A stretch of 64,000 bases of DNA from the NCBI GenBank assembly GCA_016584305.1, contig JACEEZ010010964.1, positions 97,501 to 161,500 on the forward strand. Reading direction: 5' to 3'. Source of the DNA: Chionoecetes opilio. Its lineage: Eukaryota; Arthropoda; Malacostraca; Decapoda; Majidae. Below are positions 49,229 through 60,474 of the stretch, piece by piece; the stretch's first letter is position 1; each line of letters begins with the position of its first letter. The translations under genes were made by a program, and so were the position numbers. The notes below the pieces were generated by a model. That model was not told the origin of the DNA and made no database searches. It saw only the letters and a program-made list of their open reading frames with translations.

Positions 49229-50734
49229 TTGAAAATCGACTTATCGATGATGGCTCAAACACGACAACTCGATATGCGTGAGGTTTTGGAGCATCCACTT
49301 GACCCTCTCCCTTGGGCTTTAGCCACTGCTGATGGTGTACCAAGGAAAACCAGCAAGTCATCTCTTGCAAAGGAACTGAAGAAGAATGTAGGACCTGCAG
49401 AAGACATTCAGCCTCATTTTGCGTGTCTCATAGATGGGATGGCCTTGGTACACAAAGTGAAAGGTGAACACAAGACCTTTGGTGATATCGCCTCTCTGGT
49501 TCTCGAGAAAGCTCTCAATGAGGCATCACATGCATCCCGTGTTGACATTGTGTTCGATGTGTACAAGGAAGAATCGATCAAGGATGTTGAGAGAGGAATC
49601 CGAGGATCCAATGTCGGTGTGATTCAGCTGAAAAACATCACTGCAAAACAAACGGTTGTACAATGGCAAAAATTTATTTCTGCTTCACCAAACAAGACCA
49701 GTTTCATTCACTTTCTCATACAAGAATGGAAACAAGCAAAGTACACCGAACGACTCTGAAACAAAAGTTTGTACGTCACATGCGGGGAAAACTGCTACAA
49801 AATTCTGCATGATGAAGGCTGTGTCCTTGTACCATAACTATGTTCAACACAAGAGGAGGCAGACACTCGCCTTATCTTGCATTCTGCACATGCAGCAGGT
49901 GCAGGATTTGATTCAGTTGTACTTGTAGCTGATGATACAGATGTGTTTTTGTTGGCACTTGCATTCTGTGACGACATAGATACACACCTGTATCTCAAGT
50001 GTGGAATTCTGGCCAGGGTATTTTACATAGATGTACAGAAAGTATCCACTACACTAGGACCATCGGTATGCAAAGCTTTACTTGGGATGCATGCATACAC
50101 TGGATGTGACAGCGTGAGCTCCCTTGCAGGCCGAGGAAAGATAGCTTCTCTCAAGCTGCTAAAGCAGGACGCAGAACTTCAGTCCGCATTCGCAGATCTT
50201 GGAGCTATGTGGGATGTCTGAGAATCACTTCTCAACAAGCTGGAGGCATTTACATGTCAAATGTATGCAACCAAAACGAGCGTTCGTAAAGTAAATGAAC
50301 TGCGGTATCATCTTTTCAGCAGTAAGAAAGGCTGTGTTGAACCGCACCAGCTTCCACCATGTGCAGACGCCCTTCATAAACATGCATGTAGGGCCAACTA
50401 TCAGGCTGGTGTTTGGCGAAGAAGTCTGGAAGCTTACCCAGAAATACCATCACCTAGAGGTCGAGGTTGGAAAGTTGAAACAACAGATGGCAAAGAGGAA
50501 TTGAAAATTGACTGGCTGGATGGCGCTCCCGCACCCGATTCTGTATTGGAACTCCTGGCCTGCAACTGTTCAAGGTCATGTCGCCTCCCACAATGTACGT
50601 GCATGGTTAATAACATGAAGTGCTCCGAACTATGTAAGTTGAGAAACTGTGACAACCAGCCACAGGATGATGAAGACGATGACCCACAAGTGATGGACGA
50701 TGATGTTGAAATGGAAGAACTTGACTTTGAATAA
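49229..50734 (+). pseudogene. Copy C gene: PIN/FEN-like region plus CXC domain
   Basis: A single 502-codon frame with no shift and only three stops (49757, 49835, 50219). It reads MAQTRQLDMREVLEHPLDPL, PWALATADGVPRKTSKSSLA, then CLIDGMALVHKV (about 49430), VDIVFDVYKEESI (49543), TQEEADTRLILHSAH (49850), VVLVADDTDVFLLALAF (49916) and YTGCDSVSSLAGRGK (50099). The C-terminus has LPPCADALHKHACRANYQAG, LACNCSRSCRLPQCTC and CSELCKLRNCDN plus an acidic tail. The five acidic clusters occur in FEN/PIN order. That is motif-level inference. This is the best-preserved representative of the core domain. Confidence 0.7.
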
Positions 50735-51150
50735 CTCTAAAAGTAAAGCAAATGACAAGAATTACTGAGAACATTACGTAGACTGTTTGTACATGTTAAT
50801 ACTGTTTCTGGATTGAAGTGTCTAGTGCAATGAAACAATTAAATATTCAACTAAAAGATGGTGTTTAGTTCATTCATTCAAACCTCCTAAATTGTAAGCA
50901 TTCAAGATATCAACTCAGCTTATCGTGAGCTCTGACTAGAATACAGTCAGTTTTTGCAATCTTATTTTGGTATATATGTGTCACCATGGTCACCTATACT
51001 ATACAGTCATAATTATATGCTGACCAATAATGGCTACATACGATCCCTCTGTCTGAATATGGAGGTATTGAATATGAAAACAATACTTATAAATATCAAT
51101 AACTTATCTGATTGCAAAGATATAGCAATGCTTATATTATCGGCATTATA
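50735..51150. other. Copy C 3' untranslated region
   Basis: Non-coding sequence between the stop codon and the right inverted repeat. AATTAAATATTC at 50838 is a weak polyadenylation-like signal. Confidence 0.4.
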
Positions 51151-51471
51151 AGATTTTGGCTCAAAAAGTACAAAATCTTTTGATTTGACCAAACTTGTTA
51201 CTACAATGGCATTATATGAACATAATTAAAGCTAAAAAAACATATGGCACTTGGCATACCTCTGTAGAACCATGACATGCAGTCCTAACATGATTGTACC
51301 CCATACAGGTTTTATCGCATTTGGCGGGATTTGTTCGCCAATAGGTGGTCTGTTCAGTAGGCGATAAAAATATGAAAGCTGCTAAATCCAGACTGCTACC
51401 AAGGCAAAATGAGTTCCTGAATACCATAGCTTTCCATGATACCAATGAGTCTTTGCCATCTTGAGTGTACC
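51151..51471 (-). repeat. Right terminal inverted repeat, copy C
   Basis: Complement of 48887-49207. The outer end reads TTTGCCATCTTGAGTGTACC. Confidence 0.9.
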
Positions 51472-51502
51472 GGTTGGCTAAAAATGGGGGTTCACCTAAC
51501 GA

Positions 51503-51640
51503 CTAATAGGAAGGGAGATGGGAGTGATGTTCGAAAATGTCAGGAATCGCAAAACTGGCCTCCACTGGTCATGGGCGGGTCGGCGCGGGGCACGAGTTGC
51601 AAGTCCAGTATACAGTAGGTTTTGACCTTACCTACCCTAA
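51503..51640. mobile_element. Right arm of the 47.6-kb inverted-repeat element
   Basis: GAAGGGAGATGGGAGTGATG, AAATGTCAGGAATCGCAAAA, CTGGCCTCCACTGG and GCAAGTCCAGTATAC form the complement of 47790-47905. It is followed by CCTAACC-like words (51640-51672). Confidence 0.65.
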
Positions 51641-51689
51641 CCGTAACATAACGTAACCTAACCTGACGTGTTCAAGAAGTAAACGCGAC

Positions 51690-51800
51690 ATAATATTCGA
51701 GAAAATGGGACTATGCTTCCGCGACAGCAGCGATAGAACAAAACTCAACCTTTATAAAGCCCTTGTTCAACCCCTAATAACATACCGTTCCATGGGCCTT
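51690..51800 (+). pseudogene. LINE RT fragment, right half
   Basis: Forward frame GLCFRDSSDRTKLNLYKALV, then QPLITY, the thumb motif that should directly follow 47466-47630. Confidence 0.5.
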
Positions 51801-52450
<650 letters not shown>

Positions 52451-52840
52451 CAATCTAATGTGAATAACACGCGACGAATTCAGTAACTCGTCAAAATTGA
52501 TCGGCCAAAAAAAACACCGCTGTAAAATACCACCACCACCACCACCCACCTCCTCGGGAGATATCACGCCGATTTTCTCTCTCTCCATCCCTTCCTCCCT
52601 CCATTTCTCCCTAAGCATACGCCGCCACTTCTATGACGTGCTAATCGCTAGCAGAAAGGCGTGAATTTTGTCTAAATATTGATAAAATATATGGCCTTCC
52701 ACCATTCCCCCACTGACTGGTTGAAGGGAAGCCCTGCCTCAGCAGTTAAAAGATTAATGGCCTTCTACCTTTATTGGATACTTCTTCAAGCAGATAAATT
52801 GCAGACGCAATATGGCTGCTGAACGGAATTACGCCGACTG
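52451..52840. other. Non-coding stretch
   Basis: Contains a short CACCACCACC run near 52530. No gene recognised. Confidence 0.35.
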
Positions 52841-53190
52841 CACGTCCGTCATGTCCGAGTACCGTAAATTTCTTCTGTAAAATTTTGAATATCAATTAAA
52901 ATCATGCGTAGTTTATCGTAATATAAATTTTAATCCAATAACATCGTGTTCTATCTTTCTTTTACGCGTCTCGGACGACCATAGGACTGTAGACGAACAG
53001 AGCGGACACTTGTGGATGCCAAACAGACGCTGAATAAACATCCGCGCTTACCTCCGCTGCACGTCCGTCAAGTCCGAATTACCGTAAATTTCTTCTGTAA
53101 AATGTTCAACTTCAAAATCATGCGTAGTTTAACGTAATAAAAATCTTAATCTAATAACTTCGTGTTCTATATATTTTTACGCATAAAAAT
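52841..53190 (+). repeat. Direct repeat pair, ~130 bp each
   Basis: CTGCACGTCCGTCATGTCCG at 52839 recurs as CTGCACGTCCGTCAAGTCCG at 53058, followed in both by CCGTAAATTTCTTCTGTAAA, TCATGCGTAGTTTA and CGTGTTCTAT. Spacing is about 218 bp. The second copy runs into the 3' end of the copy D gene. Confidence 0.8.
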
Positions 53191-53204
53191 TTACGTCCGC
53201 GGAC

Positions 53205-55125
53205 ATCCACTGCCGGCGAAGGAGGAATGGTAGAGTCGGGATCCAGTCCATCGACGCGGTTCCAATTTTGGGACCTGATCTCGGTGTCGAAATTGTCAAT
53301 GATGATCTGGACTAGCCCCCCAAGGGAACAGTCTGACATGTCAGCAAGCATGTTTGCCTTTGCTGCTTGAACTGCTGCTGAACGGCGAAAACTCCGCGTC
53401 TCATCATATGAGCATGTGACGTTGTACTTGGAGAGGGCTTTGATCAAGACTTTTTGATCACTTATCAGGACTCTGATTGCTGTTTGAAGCGGGGTTGGTT
53501 GATTGGTCACGATTGAAGCGATGATATTGCCGATCAATAGTGATTGTAAGGACAGGTTAGCAAACTTGGGGCTAATCGTGGTCGGAAGTTCACACATTGT
53601 TTCGCCAATGCAGGCTGATGCAATCTCCTTGTTGATGTGTTTTTTGTATGCAGTGAGATTGTTCTTCCTCTCTTCACAACCTGCTTTGCTACTTTTTGTA
53701 GGCACAGTTCTAGATCATAGTCTGCATCATAATCTACAAGATTCATACTCTTGGGTGCATGCTATCGAAAGACCAGTAACGTTGCGATGTCGAGTGATTG
53801 AAGTGAGAAAGAGAATGTATTGAGGCCAGAAATAGAGCTAATAGAGTATTAGGATTCATTACCTGAAGTGTTAAAAGTAGAAGTGCGGAAGTTATTCTAA
53901 AGCCTTATCTGGGTCTAGTCAGGCCTCACCTAGACTATGCGGTTCAGTTTTGGTCTCCATATTACAGGAATGATATAGCCTTGTTAGAAACAGTGCAGAG
54001 AAGGATGACCAAAATGATACAAGGGATGTGTAACTTTAGTTATGAGAGGAGATTGAAGTTATTAAAATTAAACTCACTCGAGAGACGCAGAGTAAGGGGC
54101 GATCTGATAGAAGTTTTTAAGTGGATGAAGGGATTTAATAAAGGAGAGGTAGGAAAAGTTCTTACGGCTTTTAACCAGGGTAGAACCAGAAGTAACGGAT
54201 TCAAGCTGGAAAAGCTTAGAATTAGAAAGGAAATAGGGAAAAACTGGTTCACAAATAGGGTGGTGAATGAATGAAATGGTCTCAGTAGACAGGTAGTTAG
54301 TGCGGAGTCATTAGGGAGCTTTAAAGAGGAGCTGGATAGGTTCATGGATGGGGATGCAAGGTGGATGTAGGTAGTGTTAGGCGACAGGAACTACCACGTG
54401 TAGGCCTCACGGCCTCTTGTAGCTTCCTTATTTTCTTATGTTCTTCTTAAGTGCTATCATCTCATCACCGAAGTGGTCACTGACGTTCTTCACCAAGGTC
54501 CGCCTCGAATGATCAATACCTCCGTTGTAAAAATATAGAGCTTCTACTTCAGTTGATGTCTAATTCTTTGTTTTGTCTTCACCAATGGCGCCAAGTGTAT
54601 CTACCAGAGCTTGCTGGTCAGTAGTTTTATAGCTACTACTAGAACTGTCACTATTACATCGTGCGATATTGTGGAATTGTTTACAGCATTTTTGGTGATA
54701 TCTTGCATCAAGAGCATGAAGGTCGGACAAACCTGCACCCACGATACGATCACGAACTGCATGACCTAACTGATCCAAGTAGTTTCTGTCTGTAGGCCTG
54801 TCCATTTGCCAATTTATCAGTTCTAACCAATGAAGCTGCTCTTCTATATTTAAAGGGAGCTTTTGCTATTTTGCTCTACAGAACATAGTGTGACATCACA
54901 ACAGCATAAACAGAGGTCCTTGAAGTCAAAGACAACACCACCTTCACTAGGCCTCAATCGTTTTGTTTCAGTGTCTCACACACTAGCAGACACATATATA
55001 CGTTTTTTAACAAATGCTAAGTTTGAGGGTGACACATAACGTGAAATACAATTCTTGTGACAAGTTATGGATGCATCTTCAGAGAGATCAGCTCCTTCCA
55101 TCTTCGCTGTTATATATCACAGCCA
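53205..55125 (-). pseudogene. Copy D: N-terminal part of the PIN-like/CXC family gene
   Basis: Minus strand, in order: a short start near 55125, GGVVFDFKDLCLCC (about 54925), DLHALDARYHQKCCKQF (about 54700), then past an inserted LINE NLSLQSLLIGNIIASIV, YNVTCSYDETRSFRRSAA and VQIIIDNFDTEIRSQNW (about 53270-53310). The Cys pairs and YH..C suggest a zinc-binding N-terminus. From family memory these blocks precede the region kept in copy B. Stops and shifts are frequent, and PIN-like and CXC parts are absent. I found no inverted repeats for this copy. Confidence 0.5.
53818..54443 (+). pseudogene. CR1-like LINE fragment inserted in copy D
   Basis: Forward frames read EARNRANRVLGFIT, LVRPHLDYAVQFWSPYYRND, LETVQRRMTKMIQGM and GDLIEVFKWMKGFNKGEVGK, ending FTNRVVNE. 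The 3' end is GGAACTACCACGTGTAGGCC, then CTTATTTTCTTATGTTCTT, as in the 34.3-kb copy. It splits the copy D gene, so it is younger. Confidence 0.75.
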
Positions 55126-56190
55126 CCTGAAAAAAAAGTCCTTAAATACATCAACAAATAAATACAACAACCATAAATACATAAAATGAATGTTTCCCAT
55201 CAAGAAACCGTGTTTAAGTGAGCATGCATTATAATTTTATTATAAAAATATTGGGGAAAAATATTTTATGGTGTAAAATTTTGCCTTTGAAAATTTAAAG
55301 ACTTTAAACCCTTCGCGGCGGGCGACTTTTTACTTCCCCGTGCACACCAGCCGGACATATTTTCTCTAATCTTCTCTTTTTCAGCAGGAAAATTTTGTAA
55401 ATACTACGAAGCTATACGGAGCAAAAAACCTTCGCTTAGCTTCTCTTTCTACAACGTTTGCCAAGTATAAATAACTTTCTAGTATCTGGATACCTCACAG
55501 TTGAGGTGATGAAATAAAGTATTTTTCGCGTCTCCGAGGCTTTCTGAAGCTGTCGCTGTTCGAAGTTTTGTACGGTCAAGGCTTTGGCTTGTCTTTCTAG
55601 CCAGTACACATTGTATTGATTCTAAACTCTTCATTGTACTTGTCTGGACTATTTTTACTGGACTGGTCGACAAGAAAAAATCCGAAGATTTGGTTCGGGA
55701 CTAAATGAAGCTGATTATAGGTAAATCGACCTGCTTAACTCGAATCTGATGTTCATAACTCTAATCACGTCCCATTTTTGAGAACCGACGCAATTCTGAA
55801 AAAATATGGGTAAAGATCATCAGAATTAAGTTTCTCCACCATGTTTTTTCCATTTTAAACTCTTCTTATCTTTTCTTTTCTCAAAGCCTATTTAGGGCAG
55901 TGCCAAGTAGTTTTTGGTCATTGTGGTTTGTGCGTGAGCAGGGAGGGTGTGCGCCTGCGTATTGGCAGGGGTTAGCAGGCTGTGATACATTTTTACCTAC
56001 TGATCGTACGCCCATTGACATTGTTTACTTTTATTTGTTTGATTTGCAGATTGATGTGTTTGATTTAGTGGAGTCCTAATTTTATTGGTGTACCGTATAT
56101 ATTACCTTTGTACTCGGGCTGTGGATGGAAGCGCCGTAACTGTGTGAATGCATCGACAGTTTTTGTTACATATGGTGGAATTTTTTTACC
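55126..56190. other. Gene-free stretch, possible piggyBac-like end at 55308
   Basis: TTAAACCCTTCGCGGCGGGC at 55303-55322 looks like a piggyBac-type terminus (TTAA plus CCCTT...). A similar CCTTACACGGCGGGTGA occurs in complement at 60042-60060. Nothing coding was recognised between 55330 and 56190. Confidence 0.3.
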
Positions 56191-56199
56191 CCTGCCATC

Positions 56200-57790
56200 T
56201 GAAGAACCTCTTACAAAGAATGTTAAAGCAGCTTATCTGCATTACTTCAAGTGCTATATGTGATCAGAAAAAAGTGGGGCCCTCTCACGTAGCATGCACC
56301 CCTGTGTGAACCACTTGATGTGGATGCGTGGCACACGGCCATCAGCATGGCATCGGCATCCCCAATGGTTTGGCTGACAAAAGGATCACGTACTGACTGC
56401 TACTTCTGCTCACTAACATCCAAGGATATTCAGTAAAACGCGAGCTAAAACAGATATCCTGCGTACCTTCTGCCATCAGGCCTGTGCCCATGTCCGGATC
56501 GCCCAGTTCCAAATGTTCCAATTTGCAAGTGCTATAAGTGAATCAGAATTCTGAACGAGAGGATATCCCATGAATACAGACTTTCAAGATGGCAGACACA
56601 GAGAGCCCAAATTCATCAGTCAGGAAATTCCTACATTACCTTGGCTTAGGGACTAGATTACCCAAGGAAGAAAATGAAGTCCTTGCTCTCGTCGCATGAA
56701 TGGATTTGCTACAAAGAAGGAGTTCTCATCACCACGTTTTTTCGTCGTAGACTAAGACTTTCGCTTCTTCAAGAATGGAATACAGCTCTGTTACTGCTCG
56801 ATGTTACACAGCTCATGGAACACTTTTGTTGAGTCTCACACTTATATAAGAGTGAGTGGCGGCTGTTCATAGATTCAGAATAACCGCTAAGGCCGTTCTT
56901 CCTGCCATAATGAACTAAGCGTTCCTCCGAGTGTTCCAATTGCGCATGGCCATGAATGAGTGACTTATGAGAACTATGAAGACTTTGTTATCTGCTGTTA
57001 AATAGAAAGAACATCAGTGGAATCTGTGTGGGGACCTGAAGGTAATCTCCTTGCTTCTAGGACTTCCAGTTTAGGTTACACTAAGTCACATGTGTTTTTC
57101 TTTTTTTGTTGGAGCTTTTAGAGCTGACCAGCAAACTTCAAACAAAGGAATGGCCAGCACCGACCGAAAGACCCCCTGCAGTTCAACTGTATGTACAAAC
57201 CTCTTGTTGACAGTGAAAAGGTGTCTTTAACCTCCATTGTCTGAACTTTGGGTCAATGAAAATTTTTGTGAGGCCATGGATTCAAAATGGTGTTGATTTT
57301 CCGTATTTGTATAGCAAAGTTTTGAACGCACTTTATCTGAACCAAAGTAAAGCAGGTGTTTTCAATATAGGCGCCTCAAATTCGTCACTACTCAATGATG
57401 ATGAACGTTTGGTAAGAGCCGAACTGCCCTGGGAAAAAGCTGCTTGGAATAGCTTTTTTGGCGTTTATAGACTACCTATGTAATGTTCGAGCATCGATTG
57501 ATGAGGGAAGCTTGAAATGACTGTTGAAAGAGTTAACCATGGGCCTTAGGGGCTCGATGATCACTCCAAATCCACTTTTTCCATTCACATCTTGATTTCT
57601 TCTCACGAATCTTGGCGCGTCCATGATGAGGCAGGTGAACGTTTCCACCATGACATTGCCCAGGAAACACCGATACCTAGGCGATTCGGTCCCAACATGA
57701 TAGGGACTATTGCTGGACGCTAAACGTGAAAGTAGCTGCTCCTCAACGAAAGAGCAAATACCGAAGACGCTTCTGATGTACTATGGAAGC
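56200..57790 (+). pseudogene. Decayed member of a multicopy arthropod gene family
   Basis: Forward frames with many stops contain VKAAYLHYFKCYM, SPMVWLTKGSRTDCYFCS, LPSGLCPCPDRPVP, FMRPWIQNGVDFPYLYSK-like, SKAGVFNIGASNSSLL, PWEKAAWNSFFGVY and, near 57650, HDIAQET then FGPNM. The order (KAAY.HYF.C, PMVW...DCYFC, ...AG.F.GPQI..L, E..AW..F, FH.DI......R..PNM) recalls a widespread, probably transposon-linked arthropod protein family of unknown function. The DCYFC cysteines are retained. I have no name for it. Confidence 0.45.
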
Positions 57791-58300
57791 AGGGTGATGG
57801 GACTTTTGTGTGTTATGTTAGTTTTGTTCCATATGTAATATTTATACAATTTGAGTTCTTGACTGTTCTTCTGAAGAACAGTCTAGATCTGAACGGGTTT
57901 CTTCGAACTAGCGCATCTTTCTCTCAAAAAAATCTCGAAGTTGTGTTCCAAGAATATTGGCACATTTTATCGGATATATTTGGACATAATTTAAGTATAA
58001 TTTTTTTGCCAATAACTGTCATTAAAGGGTCCTACTAACCGCAGGCACCACCATATTTAATTACGAGTAAATATATTACGTAGGGGGATTTGTTTGATTA
58101 ATTATATAGTTATATTACGTTATAATTTAATAGCTATTCAAATTTAAAATGCTGATATTCCAAACTGATACGTGCTAGAGAAAAGCAATGCCATTTTTGA
58201 AATCAGCCGCGAAATGCTTTCCAACCCACCACAAATGAAACTCAGAACCATTTTTGTTTCAGATCGTGTTATTCATTTATCACTTATCATCATTCTTATT
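57791..58300. other. Non-coding stretch
   Basis: Includes a perfect short inverted repeat GACTGTTCTTC/GAAGAACAGTC at 57861-57884. No gene recognised. Confidence 0.4.
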
Positions 58301-58327
58301 ACTAGTATAGAAGTAGTAGTAGATTAT

Positions 58328-58363
<36 letters not shown>

Positions 58364-58690
58364 ATAGTTGTAGTAATAGTAGTAGCCTAGTAATTGTTGC
58401 TGAATATAATACACTGATGATTTAGTAACTGATCATTGCATTCATACTCTTATCATTATTATTATCATTATAATAACAACTATTCTTATTTTATTATTAT
58501 CATCATTATGATTATATATATTATTATTATTTTCGCTATTATTATTATTATTATTATATTTATTATTATTAGGATTATTCTTTTTTTTCTTTTCACTATT
58601 ACTATCATTATCATATGTTAATTACGTAATTATTTAAAGTAGTGGTAGTAATAGTAGTAGTAGTTATAGTGGTAGTTGCAGTAGTAGTTA
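58301..58690. repeat. (GTA)n and (TTA)n trinucleotide tracts
   Basis: GTA repeats (58313-58388), ATT/ATC repeats (58440-58612) and again GTA repeats (58640-58690). Confidence 0.9.
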
Positions 58691-58985
58691 TAGCTGGAGA
58701 CGTGGATATTTTGTTGACCCCTTTTTCCTTATCGTCTTATCTCGCCATTTATCTATCTTCCCCTTTCACGGATATCACTCATCACCAATCTTTCCTTCGT
58801 TTCCTTCCACTCTGTTTATCAGTTTTCTTTTTCCTCTAATTTCCCCTATTCAATGCTTTTAGAGGCGTAGAAATTAGACTTCGCTTAGACGGTGGAGACT
58901 GCTCAGTATATAGGCTGACGGAAGACGACATTCTGCGTCTGCATATATTGGCTCCTCATGACAAACTGAGGTATTTCGTGAGGAG

Positions 58986-59667
58986 TATGGGCCATATTCA
59001 AGAAATGTTCTCGACGCGTTGCGTCGCGGGGCGGTATACAAGAATCATTTGAAAACATCCACTCGTCGCGCTCCACTGGTTGCGTTGAGTCAGGTGATTA
59101 CACATCCCACCTGCATACTGCTCTGCCTTATTCCATCCTATTTCTTCCCAGACCATTACAGGTGAGTTTTCAACACAACCGAGAGTAACATGCATACCTT
59201 GCGAATGCACACGTGTCATAATTAAGGTAAAATCAGGTCCAGGAGGCCTTATATAGGTGTGTGAAGTTGTGATGAAGCCGGGCAGCGGCGGGAAATGGAG
59301 GTCAGCCATTGTGTGGAGCAGTACTGGCGATCCGTTCAAATGTACTCGCAAGCATAACTCGGGCCCATTTTTTCTACACCAACGCCTCAGACAAGTGGCG
59401 AACACTAACTAAGCTATTATTTTAATGTCAGAAATGATAAATTACACTAGTAAAATGTATTAGATATGTATAAAACAGTCAAAATACTGATGCCGCCTTG
59501 GACTCGCTTGTGTTGGTACGCCTGCTTTTGCAGCCACCGCTTGTGTTGGTACGACTGTCAAATATCCACCGGTTGGGCATTTCTTGTAGATGCCACCGGT
59601 GGAGATACGGCTGTGGAGAATCTCCACCTGCCGGGATTTGACGAGCATTCTTGAATATAGCCACTAT
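58986..59667. mobile_element. Probable MITE (Harbinger-like ends)
   Basis: GGGCCATATTCAAGAAATG at the left faces GAGCATTCTTGAATATAGCCAC at the right, giving short inverted ends. TAT flanks both. The left end resembles the GGGCCCGTATTTATA end of the 35.9-kb element. It contains a CACCGGTTGG/CCACCGG hairpin near 59555-59605 and no gene. Confidence 0.5.
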
Positions 59668-59692
59668 ATGGTATCCTTATAGAGCTGGAGGG

Positions 59693-59737
59693 TACTGTAG
59701 ATCTGTAGATCTGTAGATCTGTAGATCTGTAGGTACT
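59693..59737 (+). repeat. Octamer tandem repeat (GATCTGTA)4
   Basis: Four exact GATCTGTA units at about 59700-59731, flanked on both sides by GTACTGTA variants. Confidence 0.9.
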
Positions 59738-60470
59738 GTAATCAGGCGAAAATTAATAAGGCGTAGCACATCCATGTCGCGAAAAGATAATACCCTCTCA
59801 TCACGACAGTTTTCGGGTCGGCCGAGGACTGCGCTATGAGACACGTGTCGGGACGAGTAATACCACATATTTCAACATAGACACTATATGTGCGGTGGAA
59901 TTTACTCCCATTTAGTGTAATACATATCTACACAACAAGAGGTTGCTGTAGGGACCAAAATTGGGCCAAAATCTTAATGACGTACTGGTACGTCACCCGC
60001 CTTCCTCGCCCACCCTACTATGGACGGATTGGACGTATGAGTACATCACCCGCCGTGTAAGGATTCAAAGAATATTTCATATATAAAAAAGTTGAAATAT
60101 TGCCAGAATAGGATTCCTCGCACCCGAAAACTAATTATAGACTATATACATTAAAACATCATATTTGTGTGCTCAGAACATAAATTATGAATGGTTTTGT
60201 AAATCGACCCTTTTAGTAGCAATCTTGGATTTTGAAAAAGGCAAGCGGGTGTGAAGCTCACACCCACCCATAATTTGAAGTAGAGACCAAGTACTATCGA
60301 AAAATGCATAAAAACGATTACCATCACTGAATGCAAGGTTCGGCCTCAAAATGGAATATTGCCACAGGAATATGATGTTAGATGGCGTTGTTAAACATGT
60401 TCTTTTTTCAATCCGTACATGTGTTTGAAGTTCATGGAAATGGTTCAAATGGAAATGTTTGATTTCCTAT
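59738..60470. other. Gene-free stretch with piggyBac-like end
   Basis: GACGTACTGGTACGTCACCC at 59979-59998 contains a palindrome, repeated in variant form at 60029-60048 before CCGCCGTGTAAGG. This resembles a piggyBac-type subterminal and terminal repeat. No gene recognised. Confidence 0.35.
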
Positions 60471-60474
60471 TTCA

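Larger units (their letters stand above)
48887..51471 (+). mobile_element. DNA transposon copy C (PIN-like/CXC family)
   Basis: A 2.6-kb element with inverted repeats 48887-49207 and 51151-51471, both ending GGTAC...AAGATGGCAAAG, and a single nearly intact gene between (49229-50734). It lacks the N-terminal half of the protein, which begins only 20 bp inside the left repeat. Flanking 8-mers (GGGCTGTC, GGTTGGCT) are not identical, so the target duplication is lost or diverged. Confidence 0.8.
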
